Source: Dermacentor variabilis (taxonomy: Eukaryota > Arthropoda > Arachnida > Ixodida > Ixodidae). From it: a stretch of DNA of 64,000 nucleotides. Below the pieces are notes generated by a model, which was given only the letters and a program-made list of their open reading frames with translations, searched no databases and was not told the DNA's origin. The position numbers and the translations under genes were made by a program. This document shows, one piece after another, positions 52,471 through 63,000 of the stretch; the first letter of the stretch is position 1, and each line of letters opens with the position of its first letter. The stretch spans positions 227,860,024 through 227,924,023 of the forward strand of contig NC_134571.1 of the NCBI RefSeq assembly GCF_050947875.1. Reading direction: 5' to 3'.

Positions 52471-53637
52471 ATGTCTTCTACACACCCCGTAACGGAATGG
52501 TGGAGGTGCGGGGTATTTAAGCATCCAGCGATGGAATCGCTACCATCTGAATCTCATCGCAGTCATCGACTGGCGGGACTGCCACCATCCTTAACAGCAG
52601 GCATGTCCCGAGAAACTGAAGCTCCAAGGCCAACGGCCTCTTTGCAACTGTACAAGGGGCCACCAAGCTTTGATGGGACTGGCGGTGAGGACATGGACGA
52701 GCGGTTGAAGCAGTACCGACAGGTGAGCAAACATAATGGCTGGAACTCCGCTGCTCAGCTGTTGAATGTTGTGTTCTCGCTGACTAATATTGCTCTCATG
52801 TGGTATGACAACCATGAGAACATGCTTACGACCTGCGATACGTTTGTCCACGAACTGAAAAAGTGGTTTGGGGACTCCGCAAAGAGGAAGAAGCGAGCTG
52901 AACAGACCCTGTACCAAAAGGCCCAACTCTCTGGCGAGACTTGTACTATGCACATACTCAAGCTATGTAGACTCGTGGGTTCTAGTATGTCCGATGAAAA
53001 TAAGGTGGGTCATCTTAAGGGCATAGCTGAAGATGTATACCAGTTCTTGATAGCCAAAGAAAACGTGACATCTGTGGCAAACATAATCCAACATTGCCCT
53101 ACGTTTGAAGCACTGAAGATGTGTTGCATGGCACCAAAATTTGGCCGTTTGGCTAATGTGCTGACATTGGCCTGCACCAAGCCGAGCACACCATCCAATC
53201 CGTCGTCGGTGATATGACAGGTAGTCCGGGAATAGCTCCTCCAGTGCTACGAAATGGGCCGTTGTGGTAGCGGCGACTCTCGAGGCAACGAGCCCAGACT
53301 ACCATCCGCGTCGTGGCAACCCTCTATTAATGCAGCAAATGTGGACGATTATAGAGCTGTGCTTCCGTCTGAACCCATGAACCAGTCTCGCTTCAACAAC
53401 GAGCAGCAGCATAGCACTTCTTATCCAGCGCAGCGGTACCATACCACTTATTCAGGGTGCAGAGAATATGACGATCATGACAGATACCCCATGCTTGCTG
53501 GCAGAAATGAAGGCTTTGAGCAGCACCGTGAAATTCAGCCTCGTCGTGTGTGCTATAGTTGCGGTGTCCCTGGCCACATTACCAGGTTTTGCGACCGCCG
53601 CCGACCTTTCCAAGAACCTCCACGTGCAACGTACCAG
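52471..53637 (+). pseudogene. Gypsy LTR element (family C), gag
   Basis: The first frame (52471-53217) includes LYKGPPSFDGTGGEDMDERL, FVHELKKWFGDSAKRKKRAE and KLCRLVGSSMSDENKVGHLK, the helical capsid region of Gypsy gag. After a stop at 53215-53217 the second part carries a zinc knuckle, CYSCGVPGHITRFC (about 53551-53592). The outer element has no recognised 5' LTR; the sequence before 52471 is palindromic and non-LTR. Only two frames cover the gag, so decay is moderate. Confidence 0.8.
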
Positions 53638-54626
53638 TAAAATTATCAATCCTATTCCACGTCATGGCCTTCGCCCCCACCAACCAACCGTGGACTTCGT
53701 CAAAGTAGCTTCCAGAACCCATCACCAGCCTCCAATCACAGCTTAACGCCACCGCCTGCTCCACGTGCTCTGCGGTCTCCATCACCGCGGCATCGCCTGC
53801 TATACCCATCACCAGAAAACTAGGTAGTGTGGCGGATGGGGGTGAGGTCGCTGGATACCATTCGCTGCCAACCGACATTCCTCCGCCAGTTTTTATACTG
53901 AAAAACAGAGTTCACGTGCTTGCTGACGACATACCTACAATCGCTCTTGTGGATACTCGGGCAACAATTTCCGTGACGAGTAAATTTTAAAGCCCTACTG
54001 GGTCAAAAAGTGGTGTTTTCTCGGAACAATATTTCAATGTTTCGTAGTGATAGTGGTGACATGTTGTGCCCAGTCGGTGTTTGTAGTGTGCATGTGTGTT
54101 TGTGTGGCAAAGTATTTACCACTCAATTTGCCGTTATTCCTCAATCCATGCACAATGTTATTTTAAGCATTGATTTTTTGCAGGAGTGTGATGCAACCGT
54201 TGACTGTCGAAGTGGGGAGCTTTCGGTACAACACGAGGTTATGACAGGACTCGTGGAGAACTCGCCACGTCAAGACAGTGTCTTTTGTGTTTCCAAGGAC
54301 ATCGTCACTCCCCCACTATCCGCGGTATGCATTTTGGTCATTTGCTCTAATACCAACCCCGCCAGATTTGAAGCTGCAACTGTTGGCCTGCAACTCTTCA
54401 TTTGGCCTGTGTAAAGAGGAACGGTTTGGTTCCGCATTGTTTAGTGTCAGTAGTTGAAGGACACTCTGGATTATGGGCAATGAACTACGCGACCCAGCCC
54501 ATACTTCTCCCTTCTGGAATGTAGTGCGCTCTCTTCAAAGAAGAGACACCGGAGTTACTGGCTGTATATGAAGCTGCAGACTAGTCCCTCGATCCCTGCC
54601 CATTGGACTCAAAACTACTTCAGATG
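53638..54626 (+). pseudogene. Gypsy family C, protease region
   Basis: A decayed DTG motif (ALVDTRATISV at about 53940-53975) is followed by the readable protease C-terminal frame 54010-54414 (CGKVFTTQFAVIPQSMHNVI, LSIDFLQECDATVDC). The linker toward RT then continues in broken frames to 54626 (EETPELLAVYEAA). The element is cut there by the young LTR element and continues at 58285. Confidence 0.7.
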
Positions 54627-54631
54627 GTGAG

Positions 54632-54921
54632 TGTAGTATAGTGTCGCCCCCTGTCAGATCTCTGTGTCATCGTACATGTGTGTTTTGTAGTTGTTTAGCT
54701 AGATGGCGCACCCCCCTTCTGTCATGTGACGAGCTTGGGCCAATCTGGAGGTGTCATCTAGCGTGTGCAGCCTTTATAAGTAATAAACGGCCGTGGGTCG
54801 GCCGAGTCTTCGTCCAGTTTTCATCGGGAGCAGTTTGCTCCGTGTCTCCTTCCTGCGCCGGCGCTTGCCGCGCGTTCACCCGGTCGGGGCCCCCCGCTTG
54901 CCTGCCGCTGCCGACACAACA
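54632..54921 (+). repeat. 5' LTR of Gypsy family D
   Basis: It starts TGTAGTATAGTGTCGCCCCC and ends CCGACACAACA. It contains CTTTATAAG (54772-54780), a TATA-like box, followed at once by AATAAA (54782-54787). The only difference I noted from the 3' LTR is A for G in GCGTTC(A/G)CCC near 54878. Confidence 0.9.
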
Positions 54922-54942
54922 TCTTTTGGCGACGAGGATGGG
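54922..54942 (+). promoter_or_regulatory. Primer-binding site region of Gypsy family D
   Basis: TCTTTTGGCGACGAGGATGG directly follows the LTR. TGGCGACGAGGAT is a common start in Gypsy-type elements of animals. The priming tRNA was not identified. Confidence 0.6.
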
Positions 54943-55157
54943 ATTCCCGCAGCGGTTCCGACCGAAGCCCCGGGAAACCAGCGAGCTTCGTAAGTGAAGC
55001 GTCCTTTACGTGTCGGCACGGCCTGCAAACGCCGCCGACGCACTTGGCGTCGCGAGGCTTCCGAGCCTAGGCCTACTCGCCCCCTTGTTCTTCCGTGCTC
55101 CATTCCTGCTGCGAGCTCCGGCTTGTTTTCTGCACTGTCTCCTGCGCGCTACCGGGC

Positions 55158-57629
55158 ATGGCGTCTTTTACGGCGAACCTTCCCGTTTTTCTTGAAGTGC
55201 CCGGCCCACCGTTAATTCCGTGGTATCGCTGGAAAAAAATTTTTCAGGCCCACCTCGAAGCGGCCGGCGGTGGCGACTGGACGGACGCGCGACGAGCGTC
55301 CGCGCTCGTCAGCGCTCTCGGGCGTGAGGGACAACGGAAGTACTTTGCAGACGAGGAGCAGGAAGCAGCAAGGCAGTTAACCAGCGCAGCGTCAGCTTCA
55401 AGCGAAGCAGCAAGGCAGTCGACCGGCGCAGCGTCAACGTCAAGTGATGCGGTCCCGCCAGCGTCAGAGTTTCCGAGACTCTTGCAGCGGCTTGACCGGC
55501 TGTTCGCCGCGTCAACAAATGTCCTGGCGGAACGGCACGAATTCACCAGCCGAAAGCAGTTCGAGGGAGAAGGATTCCTGGAATTCGTGACCGCATTGAA
55601 GGAGAAGGCGGTACAGTGCAACTTCGGCACAAGCTATGACGAGCGCGTCCGAGACCAAATCATACTTGGGGTAGCGAACGTCAGCGTTCGCGAAAAGTTG
55701 CTGGCTCATGGCGAAACCCTGTCCCTGGACAAGGCAGAAGAAATTGGACGCTCGTTAGAAGCCCTGCATCGAGCGAACCGCGCGTTCGGCTCCGAAAATG
55801 TACGAAGAATCGAGGCATCTCAACTTGGCGTTCCGTCGGCTGGCCAAGATGGCCGACGTAGTCCGGGAGGCCGCCAAGATGGCCGACGTAGTCCGGGAGG
55901 CCGCCAAGATGGCCGACGTAGTCCGGGAGGCCGCCAAGATGGCCGACGTAGTCCGGGAGGCCGCCAAGATGGCCGACGTAGTCCGGGAGGCCGCCAAGAT
56001 GGCCGACGTAGTCCGGGAGGCCGCCAAGAGGGCCGACTTCTTCCGAGAAGCCGCCAAGAGGGCCGACATTTCGCACATGGCTCCTCCGGGAACCGTGGTG
56101 CATGCGACCGGTGTGGCAGCACGAAGCATATTGCAACGTACAAGAATTGTCCAGCAAGGAACCGGCGGTGCAACGCCTGCCACACGTTGGGCCATTTTGC
56201 ATCAGTATGCCGGAAAACCCGTACTGTTCAACACGTCTCTTCCGCAGAGACGCTGTCTTCAACTTCCGCAAGGCAGCCGTCCGCGTCTGTCTTGACGGTA
56301 AGCGCTTTTGAAACTAAAAAAGATTTGGAAGTTCCGGTCGTAGTGAACGGCGTCTCCATGCGACTGCCGGTGGATACGGGAGCGTCTGTGTCATGCATGA
56401 CGGCCGAAGATTTTAGAAATAGCTTTGGTCGACAGCACAGGCTGTCACATCCAACAGTGGACTTGAGAAATTTCTCCAAGCAACGCATCAACATTCAAGG
56501 CCTGTTTCAAGCCACTGTCCAGTTTTTCCAAAGGTCATGCTCCGTCACGTTCCACGTAACGACTACAGGAACATCACTGCTGGGTTTAGACGCTATCCAA
56601 CGCTTGGGCATACAGATCGACGGTACGTCGCTGACATGTCGTCTACCATCGCTTCCTTCAGTACAGAACCCCACAGGTGTGCCTCCGGGTTATGATCACC
56701 TTTCCAGTGACGAGTTGGGTCTCGTCAACAACTGTGTGCACCGAATTCATCGGCAGCAAGATGCGAAACCAGTATCTTCAAAGTTGCGCAGACTACCCCT
56801 GGCTCTCCGTGACCAGGTCACAAATGAATTGCGACGTCTCGAGGACTGCGACGTCATCGAGCGCGTCGAGGCTTCTGAGTGGGCGTCTCCACTCGTGGTG
56901 GTGCGCAAGAAGGATGGAACCATGCAGCTCTGTGTAGATCTACGGGAACAGGACAGTCTTGTGCCTCACGTTCAAGAAAGGGTCTTGCAGAAACAGTGGC
57001 AGACTAAACAGTACGTGGACAAACGTAGAGGTGCTCAGGCAACTCGTATCAAGGTGGGAGACACCGTCAGAATAAGATTTAAGAGGAAAGGATTTTTTAA
57101 GTACAGTAAACCTCGTAAAGTCAAGGCCCAGATAGGACCATCTACTTTTCTACTCAGTGATGGGAAGACGTGGCATGTGTCTAAGTTAACCCTAGTGATA
57201 AAGGATTCAGCAGGTAGTACATTGTGTACAAGTGACAAAGATTTTTTGTACTCTTATTCAAACCTGGATAGTCATTCCGATGACTCGTCTGGCGTGACAT
57301 CGTCCTTTCATAGGCATAACTTAAGTAGCCCGTCTGACTGTATCACTTCAGAGTTTACACAGTCAGCAGTCGTCTCTGATTCCGTAGGAGAATCGGTAGC
57401 CTCCCAGGACTTGTTGGGACGTCGAGAGGAGCTTCCTGGGCAACCCTCTCCAGCTTTGAGCGACAACCACATTCAATTGTCCAACCAGGGGGAGGGAAAT
57501 AGTGGGACGACTGGGTCTTTAAAGTCGACCGATACGCGTCGCAACCCCCAAAGTTCTGAGGTACGCACGCGTCCTCATCGTGACAGAAAACGGCCTCCGT
57601 GGCTCGATGATTTTGTTTTTGTAGTGTAG
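55158..57629 (+). CDS. Gag-protease-RT(N)-integrase(C) fusion polyprotein, in-frame pol deletion
   Basis: I choose the ATG at 55158 (MASFTANLPVFLEVPGPP), as this gag start (FL..PG.P..PW..W) fits the family better than the upstream in-frame ATG at 55095. The 823-residue frame contains a capsid-like region (about 1-215), RQDGRRSPGG repeats (about 230-305) and two zinc knuckles (about 316-351, ending CNACHTLGHFASVC). A DTG protease follows (VDTGASVSCM, Asp about 406), then only the start of RT (EWASPLVVVRKKDGTMQLCV, about 575-595). At about residue 598 it passes in frame to the integrase C-terminal module (YVDKRRGAQATRIKVGDTVR ... WHVSKLTLV). RT catalytic residues, RNase H and the integrase core are absent. 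It could still supply gag and protease. Confidence 0.85.
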   Translation: MASFTANLPVFLEVPGPPLIPWYRWKKIFQAHLEAAGGGDWTDARRASALVSALGREGQRKYFADEEQEAARQLTSAASASSEAARQSTGAASTSSDAVPPASEFPRLLQRLDRLFAASTNVLAERHEFTSRKQFEGEGFLEFVTALKEKAVQCNFGTSYDERVRDQIILGVANVSVREKLLAHGETLSLDKAEEIGRSLEALHRANRAFGSENVRRIEASQLGVPSAGQDGRRSPGGRQDGRRSPGGRQDGRRSPGGRQDGRRSPGGRQDGRRSPGGRQDGRRSPGGRQEGRLLPRSRQEGRHFAHGSSGNRGACDRCGSTKHIATYKNCPARNRRCNACHTLGHFASVCRKTRTVQHVSSAETLSSTSARQPSASVLTVSAFETKKDLEVPVVVNGVSMRLPVDTGASVSCMTAEDFRNSFGRQHRLSHPTVDLRNFSKQRINIQGLFQATVQFFQRSCSVTFHVTTTGTSLLGLDAIQRLGIQIDGTSLTCRLPSLPSVQNPTGVPPGYDHLSSDELGLVNNCVHRIHRQQDAKPVSSKLRRLPLALRDQVTNELRRLEDCDVIERVEASEWASPLVVVRKKDGTMQLCVDLREQDSLVPHVQERVLQKQWQTKQYVDKRRGAQATRIKVGDTVRIRFKRKGFFKYSKPRKVKAQIGPSTFLLSDGKTWHVSKLTLVIKDSAGSTLCTSDKDFLYSYSNLDSHSDDSSGVTSSFHRHNLSSPSDCITSEFTQSAVVSDSVGESVASQDLLGRREELPGQPSPALSDNHIQLSNQGEGNSGTTGSLKSTDTRRNPQSSEVRTRPHRDRKRPPWLDDFVFVV
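55843..56070 (+). repeat. 30-bp coding tandem repeat
   Basis: The unit encoding RQDGRRSPGG occurs six times without nucleotide change at 30-bp spacing (CAAGATGGCCGACGTA at 55845, 55875, 55905, 55935, 55965 and 55995). Two degenerate units follow. The reverse strand and other frames are open only because of the repeat. The Arg/Gly-rich peptide precedes the zinc knuckles and may help to bind RNA. Confidence 0.9.
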
Positions 57630-57994
57630 AGCGTATTGCAGTCTTCGAAATGCCACGGCTAGGGGCCTCGATGTGACATTTAGGAGACAGTCCACATGTT
57701 TCATTAACACAGGAAAAAAGTGCTCCTTGTTGCGGTGCAGTGAGTTTTGTGCCGTGTTCCTTGTCACTTTGTTTGAGTGACTGCCCGTGTTTTGGTGCCC
57801 AAGACTGGTGCGCGTGTATGTGAACTTGGGCGGGGACGGACTGAAATTATTGTGGACTTAAGTGCGTGCTTTGTGTGCTGCTGGCGCGCGTGTGTGAACG
57901 TGGGGGGGAACGAACTGAAATTGCCTTTGGACTTAAGTGCGCGTGTTGTGTGCGCGTTTCACTGTATGCTTACTTTGTTTCCAGGGGGGGATGA
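57630..57994 (+). promoter_or_regulatory. 3' untranslated region and polypurine tract of Gypsy family D
   Basis: After the stop, about 350 bp of G/T-rich sequence carries an internal near-duplication (ACTTAAGTGCGTGCTTTGTG and ACTTAAGTGCGCGTGTTGTG). It ends in AGGGGGGGATGA (57983-57994), the likely polypurine tract priming plus-strand synthesis next to the 3' LTR. Confidence 0.65.
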
Positions 57995-58284
57995 TGTAGT
58001 ATAGTGTCGCCCCCTGTCAGATCTCTGTGTCATCGTACATGTGTGTTTTGTAGTTGTTTAGCTAGATGGCGCACCCCCCTTCTGTCATGTGACGAGCTTG
58101 GGCCAATCTGGAGGTGTCATCTAGCGTGTGCAGCCTTTATAAGTAATAAACGGCCGTGGGTCGGCCGAGTCTTCGTCCAGTTTTCATCGGGAGCAGTTTG
58201 CTCCGTGTCTCCTTCCTGCGCCGGCGCTTGCCGCGCGTTCGCCCGGTCGGGGCCCCCCGCTTGCCTGCCGCTGCCGACACAACA
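57995..58284 (+). repeat. 3' LTR of Gypsy family D
   Basis: 290 bp, practically identical to 54632-54921. GTGAG follows at 58285-58289 as the target duplication. Confidence 0.9.
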
Positions 58285-60081
58285 GTGAGCAAGTCGCTCA
58301 GCACGGGTGAGCGCTACACATTATTGGATGTTCTACCCAAGCACTCGCAAGTGTTTGACTTTTCACATTTCACAGACTGACAAGACGTCCCAAATTCCGT
58401 CTCGAACACGCCATCGTATAAATACCGGATTAGCGCACTCTATACGACAGAAGCCATACAAAGTATCCCCGACTGAGCGCAAGATAATTGGCAAGCAAGC
58501 TCAGGAAATCCTGCACAAGAGGATAATTCAGGAGTCCGCGAGTCCCTGGGCTGCACCTGTCATTCTCATGAAAAAGAAAGATGGCAGTTGGCGATTCTGT
58601 GTTGATTATCGGTGGCTAAACAACGTTACCAAGAAAGATGTCTACCTGCTTCCGCGTATAGATCGTGCCTCAGACTGCCTTCATTTGGCTTCTTACTTCT
58701 CTTCTGTTGACTTGAGATCTGGCTACTGGCAAATCCCGATGCATGCAGAGGATAAGGAAAAAACAGTATTCGTAACACCAGATAAACTTTGTAAATTTAA
58801 TGTCATGCCATTCGACTTGTGCAATGCACCCGCCAGCTTTGAACGATTCATGGATATTATTCTGCAAGGTTTAAAGTGGGAGATATGCATGTGCTAGCTC
58901 GACGATGTTATTATCCTTGGGTGCACATTTCACGAGCACAACATGCGTCTCGGCATTGTCCTCAGCTGCATACAGAAGGCTTGTCTTGTGCTCAATTCTA
59001 AACAGTGCCATTTTGGTGAGCGCCAAGCCTTGGTGTTGGGAGATATTGTGGACAAAGACGGCGTCAGGCCTGACCCTATGAAGACAGAGGCTGTTAAAGC
59101 ATTTGAACCACCTCAGTCTGGAAAACAACTTCGCGGCTTTCTAGGGCTCTGCTCCTATTTTAGGTAGTTCATTCCTCAATTTGCTGACATCGCTTATCCC
59201 TTGACAAGCCTTCTGCAAAAGAACGACATTTTCGAGTGGACACCTGATTGTTCTGCATCCTTTCGACAGCTGATGTTTCTGCTGATGTCGCGACCGATCG
59301 TCCAACAATTCAATCCTCCCACACCAACAGAAGTCCACACAGATGCGAGTGGAGTAGGTCTTGGTGCTGTTCTGGTTCAATGCTTGGATGACAAAGAACA
59401 GGTCATTGCCTACGCAAGTAGATCATTAAGCAAACCTGAGTGCGACTACAAGGTTACTGAGCAGGAATGTCTTGCTGTTATTTTTGTGGTGCAGTAATTT
59501 CGGTCGTACCTGTATGGGCGTCACTTTACGATAGTCACCAATCATCATTCTTTGTGCTGGCTTGTGAATCTTTGCAATCCATCTGGACGCCTTGCTCGAT
59601 GGGCCCGGCGTCTGCAAGAGTACAGCTTCACTGTATTATATATAAGGGCGGCCAACGACATGCTGATGCCGATTGCCTTTCCCAGACGCCTCTTAGTACA
59701 ACGGAATGCGACGCTGACAGTTTTGACCACGTCACCGCATCCATACACCATGATTTCTCAGATGCCACAACCTTCGCAAGAGAGCAACGTGATGATCTGA
59801 GTTGAGAGCCACTTTCCTGTGCTGCGAAAAAGTTGCATCATGTAGTTTTTGTGTTCAGGATGGACTGCTGTATAAGAACTCCGCGACAGATGCATGGTTT
59901 CTTCTTGTGCTGCCAGAAGCCCTCCGCTCTTCTGTTTTGCGTGTTGTCCACGATGATCCAACTTTAGGTAATTTAGGGTCCATGCAGACACGCCATCATG
60001 CGAAAGAGATTTTACTGGTCTCAAATGCACAAGACCACAGAGACATACGTAGCCACTTGCACGGAGTCAAAGTCACAAGAG
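58285..60081 (+). pseudogene. Gypsy family C pol (RT, RNase H, integrase start)
   Basis: This continues the element split at 54626. RT has ESASPWAAPVILMKKKDGSW, FCVDYRWLNNVTKKDVYLLP, YFSSVDLRSGYWQIPMHAED and the catalytic C*LDDVIIL, in which the residue after Cys is a stop (TAG at about 58896). RNase H shows TEVHTDASGVGLGAVLVQCL, then a stop, and [18 protein letters not shown]. The integrase zinc region starts (LVLPEALRSSVLRVVHDDPT) and ends near 60081, where the I-clade LINE tail begins. Stops also occur near 59165 and 59497. Confidence 0.85.
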
Positions 60082-63000
60082 ACCTAATGAATGAATAAAT
60101 ATATGATGTTTAATGGCGCAAGGACCAGGTGTGGTCAAAGAGCGCCATGCTAGTGTTAATGAGTTTGCAGTGGACTGATGGTGTCTGTGAACTTAATGTG
60201 ACGTGGCTGTAAAAGGCCTAAGTCTATATATATTCTATAAAATCTACGTGTAGTAAAATTATGGGAATGACTATTGACATGTACTATGAACATTAGAATG
60301 CAGAAAGAAAGAATGATGCAATAGATAAAATCTGTGAGGCGCTAAAATTGTCTAGAGCACTACTGCCTCACCAGAGCCCTTGAAAGCCAAGGGCCTAGAG
60401 GCATGTGCTTTACAAAGAAAACTATCGTAGCAGCATCCTCTGGAAAGAGGATGCGCTACAAAATTAATGGGCTTGTGAGATGGAGCACAACACCTTTCAA
60501 AAAGGCGAGGACTGCTTTGGTCTTAAAAAGCGGTTAGTCACGAAGAAACATAGCCGGATGCAGGGGAATAATATGGTGGTATGCAAAAGAGAAATGTTTT
60601 CTCCTGTCTCTTTCGGCTTGCTGGCACTCCAGGAAGACATGGAGGACGGTCAGCCAATCGCCACATCTACTACAGGTTGGAGGCTCGTTACCGGTCAAGA
60701 GAAAGTTGTGAGTGCCAAATGTGTGTCCTATTCTCAGTTTAGTGAATAGGACATCTGTTCTTTGTAGTTTCGTAGCTGGGTGCCAGAAACCTAACTTCGG
60801 CTTATTAGGTGAAGCTTATTACTCGTTTCTGTGTCCCACAAGCGTTGCCAGTGGCTTCGGAGTTTGTTTCTTAGGAAAGGCTTCATGTCTGTGGCAGGGA
60901 CAGCAGCAGAATGAATACCTTGTGATGCTATTGATTTGGCGATCTCGTCGGCAAGCACATTTCCCTCGATTTCTCTATGGCCAGGAACCCAGCATATTAC
61001 TACATGCCTATGTGATAAGTAGATGTTACATAAGAATGAGTAGAGTTCATTGAAGACAGGATTGGTATGCTTTTGAGAAGAAATGAGTGCTTTTACAAGA
61101 CTTAACGAGTCTGTGAATATGATGGCTTTGTCAAGTTTCAGTTTCTTTATATGTTTTACTGCACACAGTGCTGCGTAGACTTCTGCAGTGAAGATACTTG
61201 TTATGGGGTTCAACACGTCAGATTCAGTAAAAGAGGGACCAACAGCAGCGTAGGATACGCCAGCATGCGATTTTGATGCGTCTGTGTAAAAGTCGGAGCA
61301 GGAGTACTTCAATTGAAGCTCACAGAAATGCACGGAAATTTCAAGCTCAGGAGCGTGCTTTGTGACCTTTAGAAAGGATACGTCACATTCTACCACCTGC
61401 CACTGCCAGGGCGGTAATAGCTTAACTGCAGGCATTAGGCGATGTTCGAGAAATGGGACATCCATTTCTTCGCTAAGTTCTTCTACATGCAGTGAGAAAG
61501 GTAATTTAATAGAGGGTCTATTGCGAAAAAGTGTTTCACACATCAAGTCGTTAACGGTTGTGAAACACGGATGTTCCTTATTAGAGCGCACTTTCAGAAA
61601 ATAGTTAAAGCTGATGTATGTTCTCCGAAAATGGAGTGACCACTCATCGGACTCGACATAAAACTTTCAACAGGGCTTGTTCTAAATGCACCAGTGGCCA
61701 GGTGGATTCCCAGATGGTGAACGGGGTCTAACATCTTTAGCGTGCTCGGGGCGGCAGAGTGATATACTATGGCACCATAGTCTATTCGTGATCGAACTAG
61801 GCTCCTGTAGATTCAACAGGCACTTCCTGTCGCTACCCCATGTTGTGTGGGATAGGATTTTAAGTAGGTTCATTGTTTTTAAACATTTTGTTTTTAGACA
61901 TTTTATGTGTGGAATGAAAGTAAGCTTGGAGTCAAGTATAACAGCTAGAAATTTGTGCTCTTTGTTAAAAGGAATTTGTTGTCCGCCCAGTTCTAGAAAA
62001 GGATCTGGGACCAGGCCTCTCTTTCTTGTGCAGAGAACACAGGAACATTTGTGGGGGTTGATTTTAAATCCATTTTGGTCTGCCCACATGGACACCTTAT
62101 TTAGGTCCTGCTGTACCTCCCTCTCGCAGACTGTGAGGATGCAGGATTTGAAACCTATTTGTATATCGTTTACGTAGACAGAATAAAAAATAGCTGGTGG
62201 TAATGATGCACGAAGCGGTGTCCAACTTTACGACAAAGAGCGTGCAGCTGAGTACTCCACCCTGGGGTACCCCAGTTTCCTGTATGAATGTACGCGACAG
62301 TGCAGGACCTATTTTCACCCGAAATGTATGGTTCTCTAGGTAGCTCTCTATAATAGTTAACATATTGCCGTGGATGCCCAGCGCCGAAAGGTCGCGCAGG
62401 ATTCCGTACCACCAGGTTGTGCTGTACACTTTTTCGATATCCAGAAATACAGATAAGAAAGATTGTTTGTGCACGAAGGCATTGCGAATGCTCGCTTCGA
62501 TGCGCACGAGATGGTCGGTTGTAGATCGTCCTTCCCTAAAACCACATTGAAATGGGTCAAGCATTTTACTGGACTCTAGGAGATTTACAAGACAGCAATT
62601 GATCATTTTTTCAAAAAGCTTACAAAGGCAGCTTGTAAGCGCTATGGGATGGTAGCTAGTAAGCAATGGAGAGTTTTTACCATGCTTCAAAACAGGGATC
62701 ACAATAGCCTCCTTCCACTTTGATGGGAGATAACCAGCAGCCCAGATAGTATTGAGAAGTGTAAGTAGCGTGATTTGTGTGTGGGAATGCAGGTGCTTAA
62801 GCATATCATACATGATTCTATCGGGGCCCGGTGCAGAGTTCCGACGTACTGATAAGGAAGCTTTAAGTTCAGCAATGGTAAAAGGATGATTATAAGGATC
62901 GTTTGGGATGCATTTCCGATTCAGTGGCTTAAGTTCTTCTATTGCTTTATGTTTAAGAAAGTTCTCCGAATAGTGAGTGGAGCTAGACACACGCTCGAAG

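Larger units (their letters stand above)
54632..58284 (+). mobile_element. Young non-autonomous Gypsy-type LTR element (family D)
   Basis: Two 290-bp LTRs (54632-54921, 57995-58284) differ at only one position that I could see. The flanks carry an exact 5-bp duplication, GTGAG (54627-54631 and 58285-58289). A primer-binding site, one long frame, and a polypurine tract are all in place, so the cis signals for retrotransposition look complete. The frame lacks the RT palm, RNase H and the integrase core. It inserted in the Gypsy C element between protease and RT. Near-identical LTRs make it the youngest datable insertion in the window. Confidence 0.9.

Noticed and set aside
54641..54997. Duplicated 118- and 94-residue plus-strand frames at 54.6 and 58.0 kb
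   Set aside because: Both lie within the two LTRs of the same element. They carry no domain and are identical because the LTRs are.
55681..56295. Long overlapping frames on both strands over the 30-bp repeat
   Set aside because: A repeat whose unit length is a multiple of three keeps several frames open. Only the plus-strand gag frame has domains on both sides.
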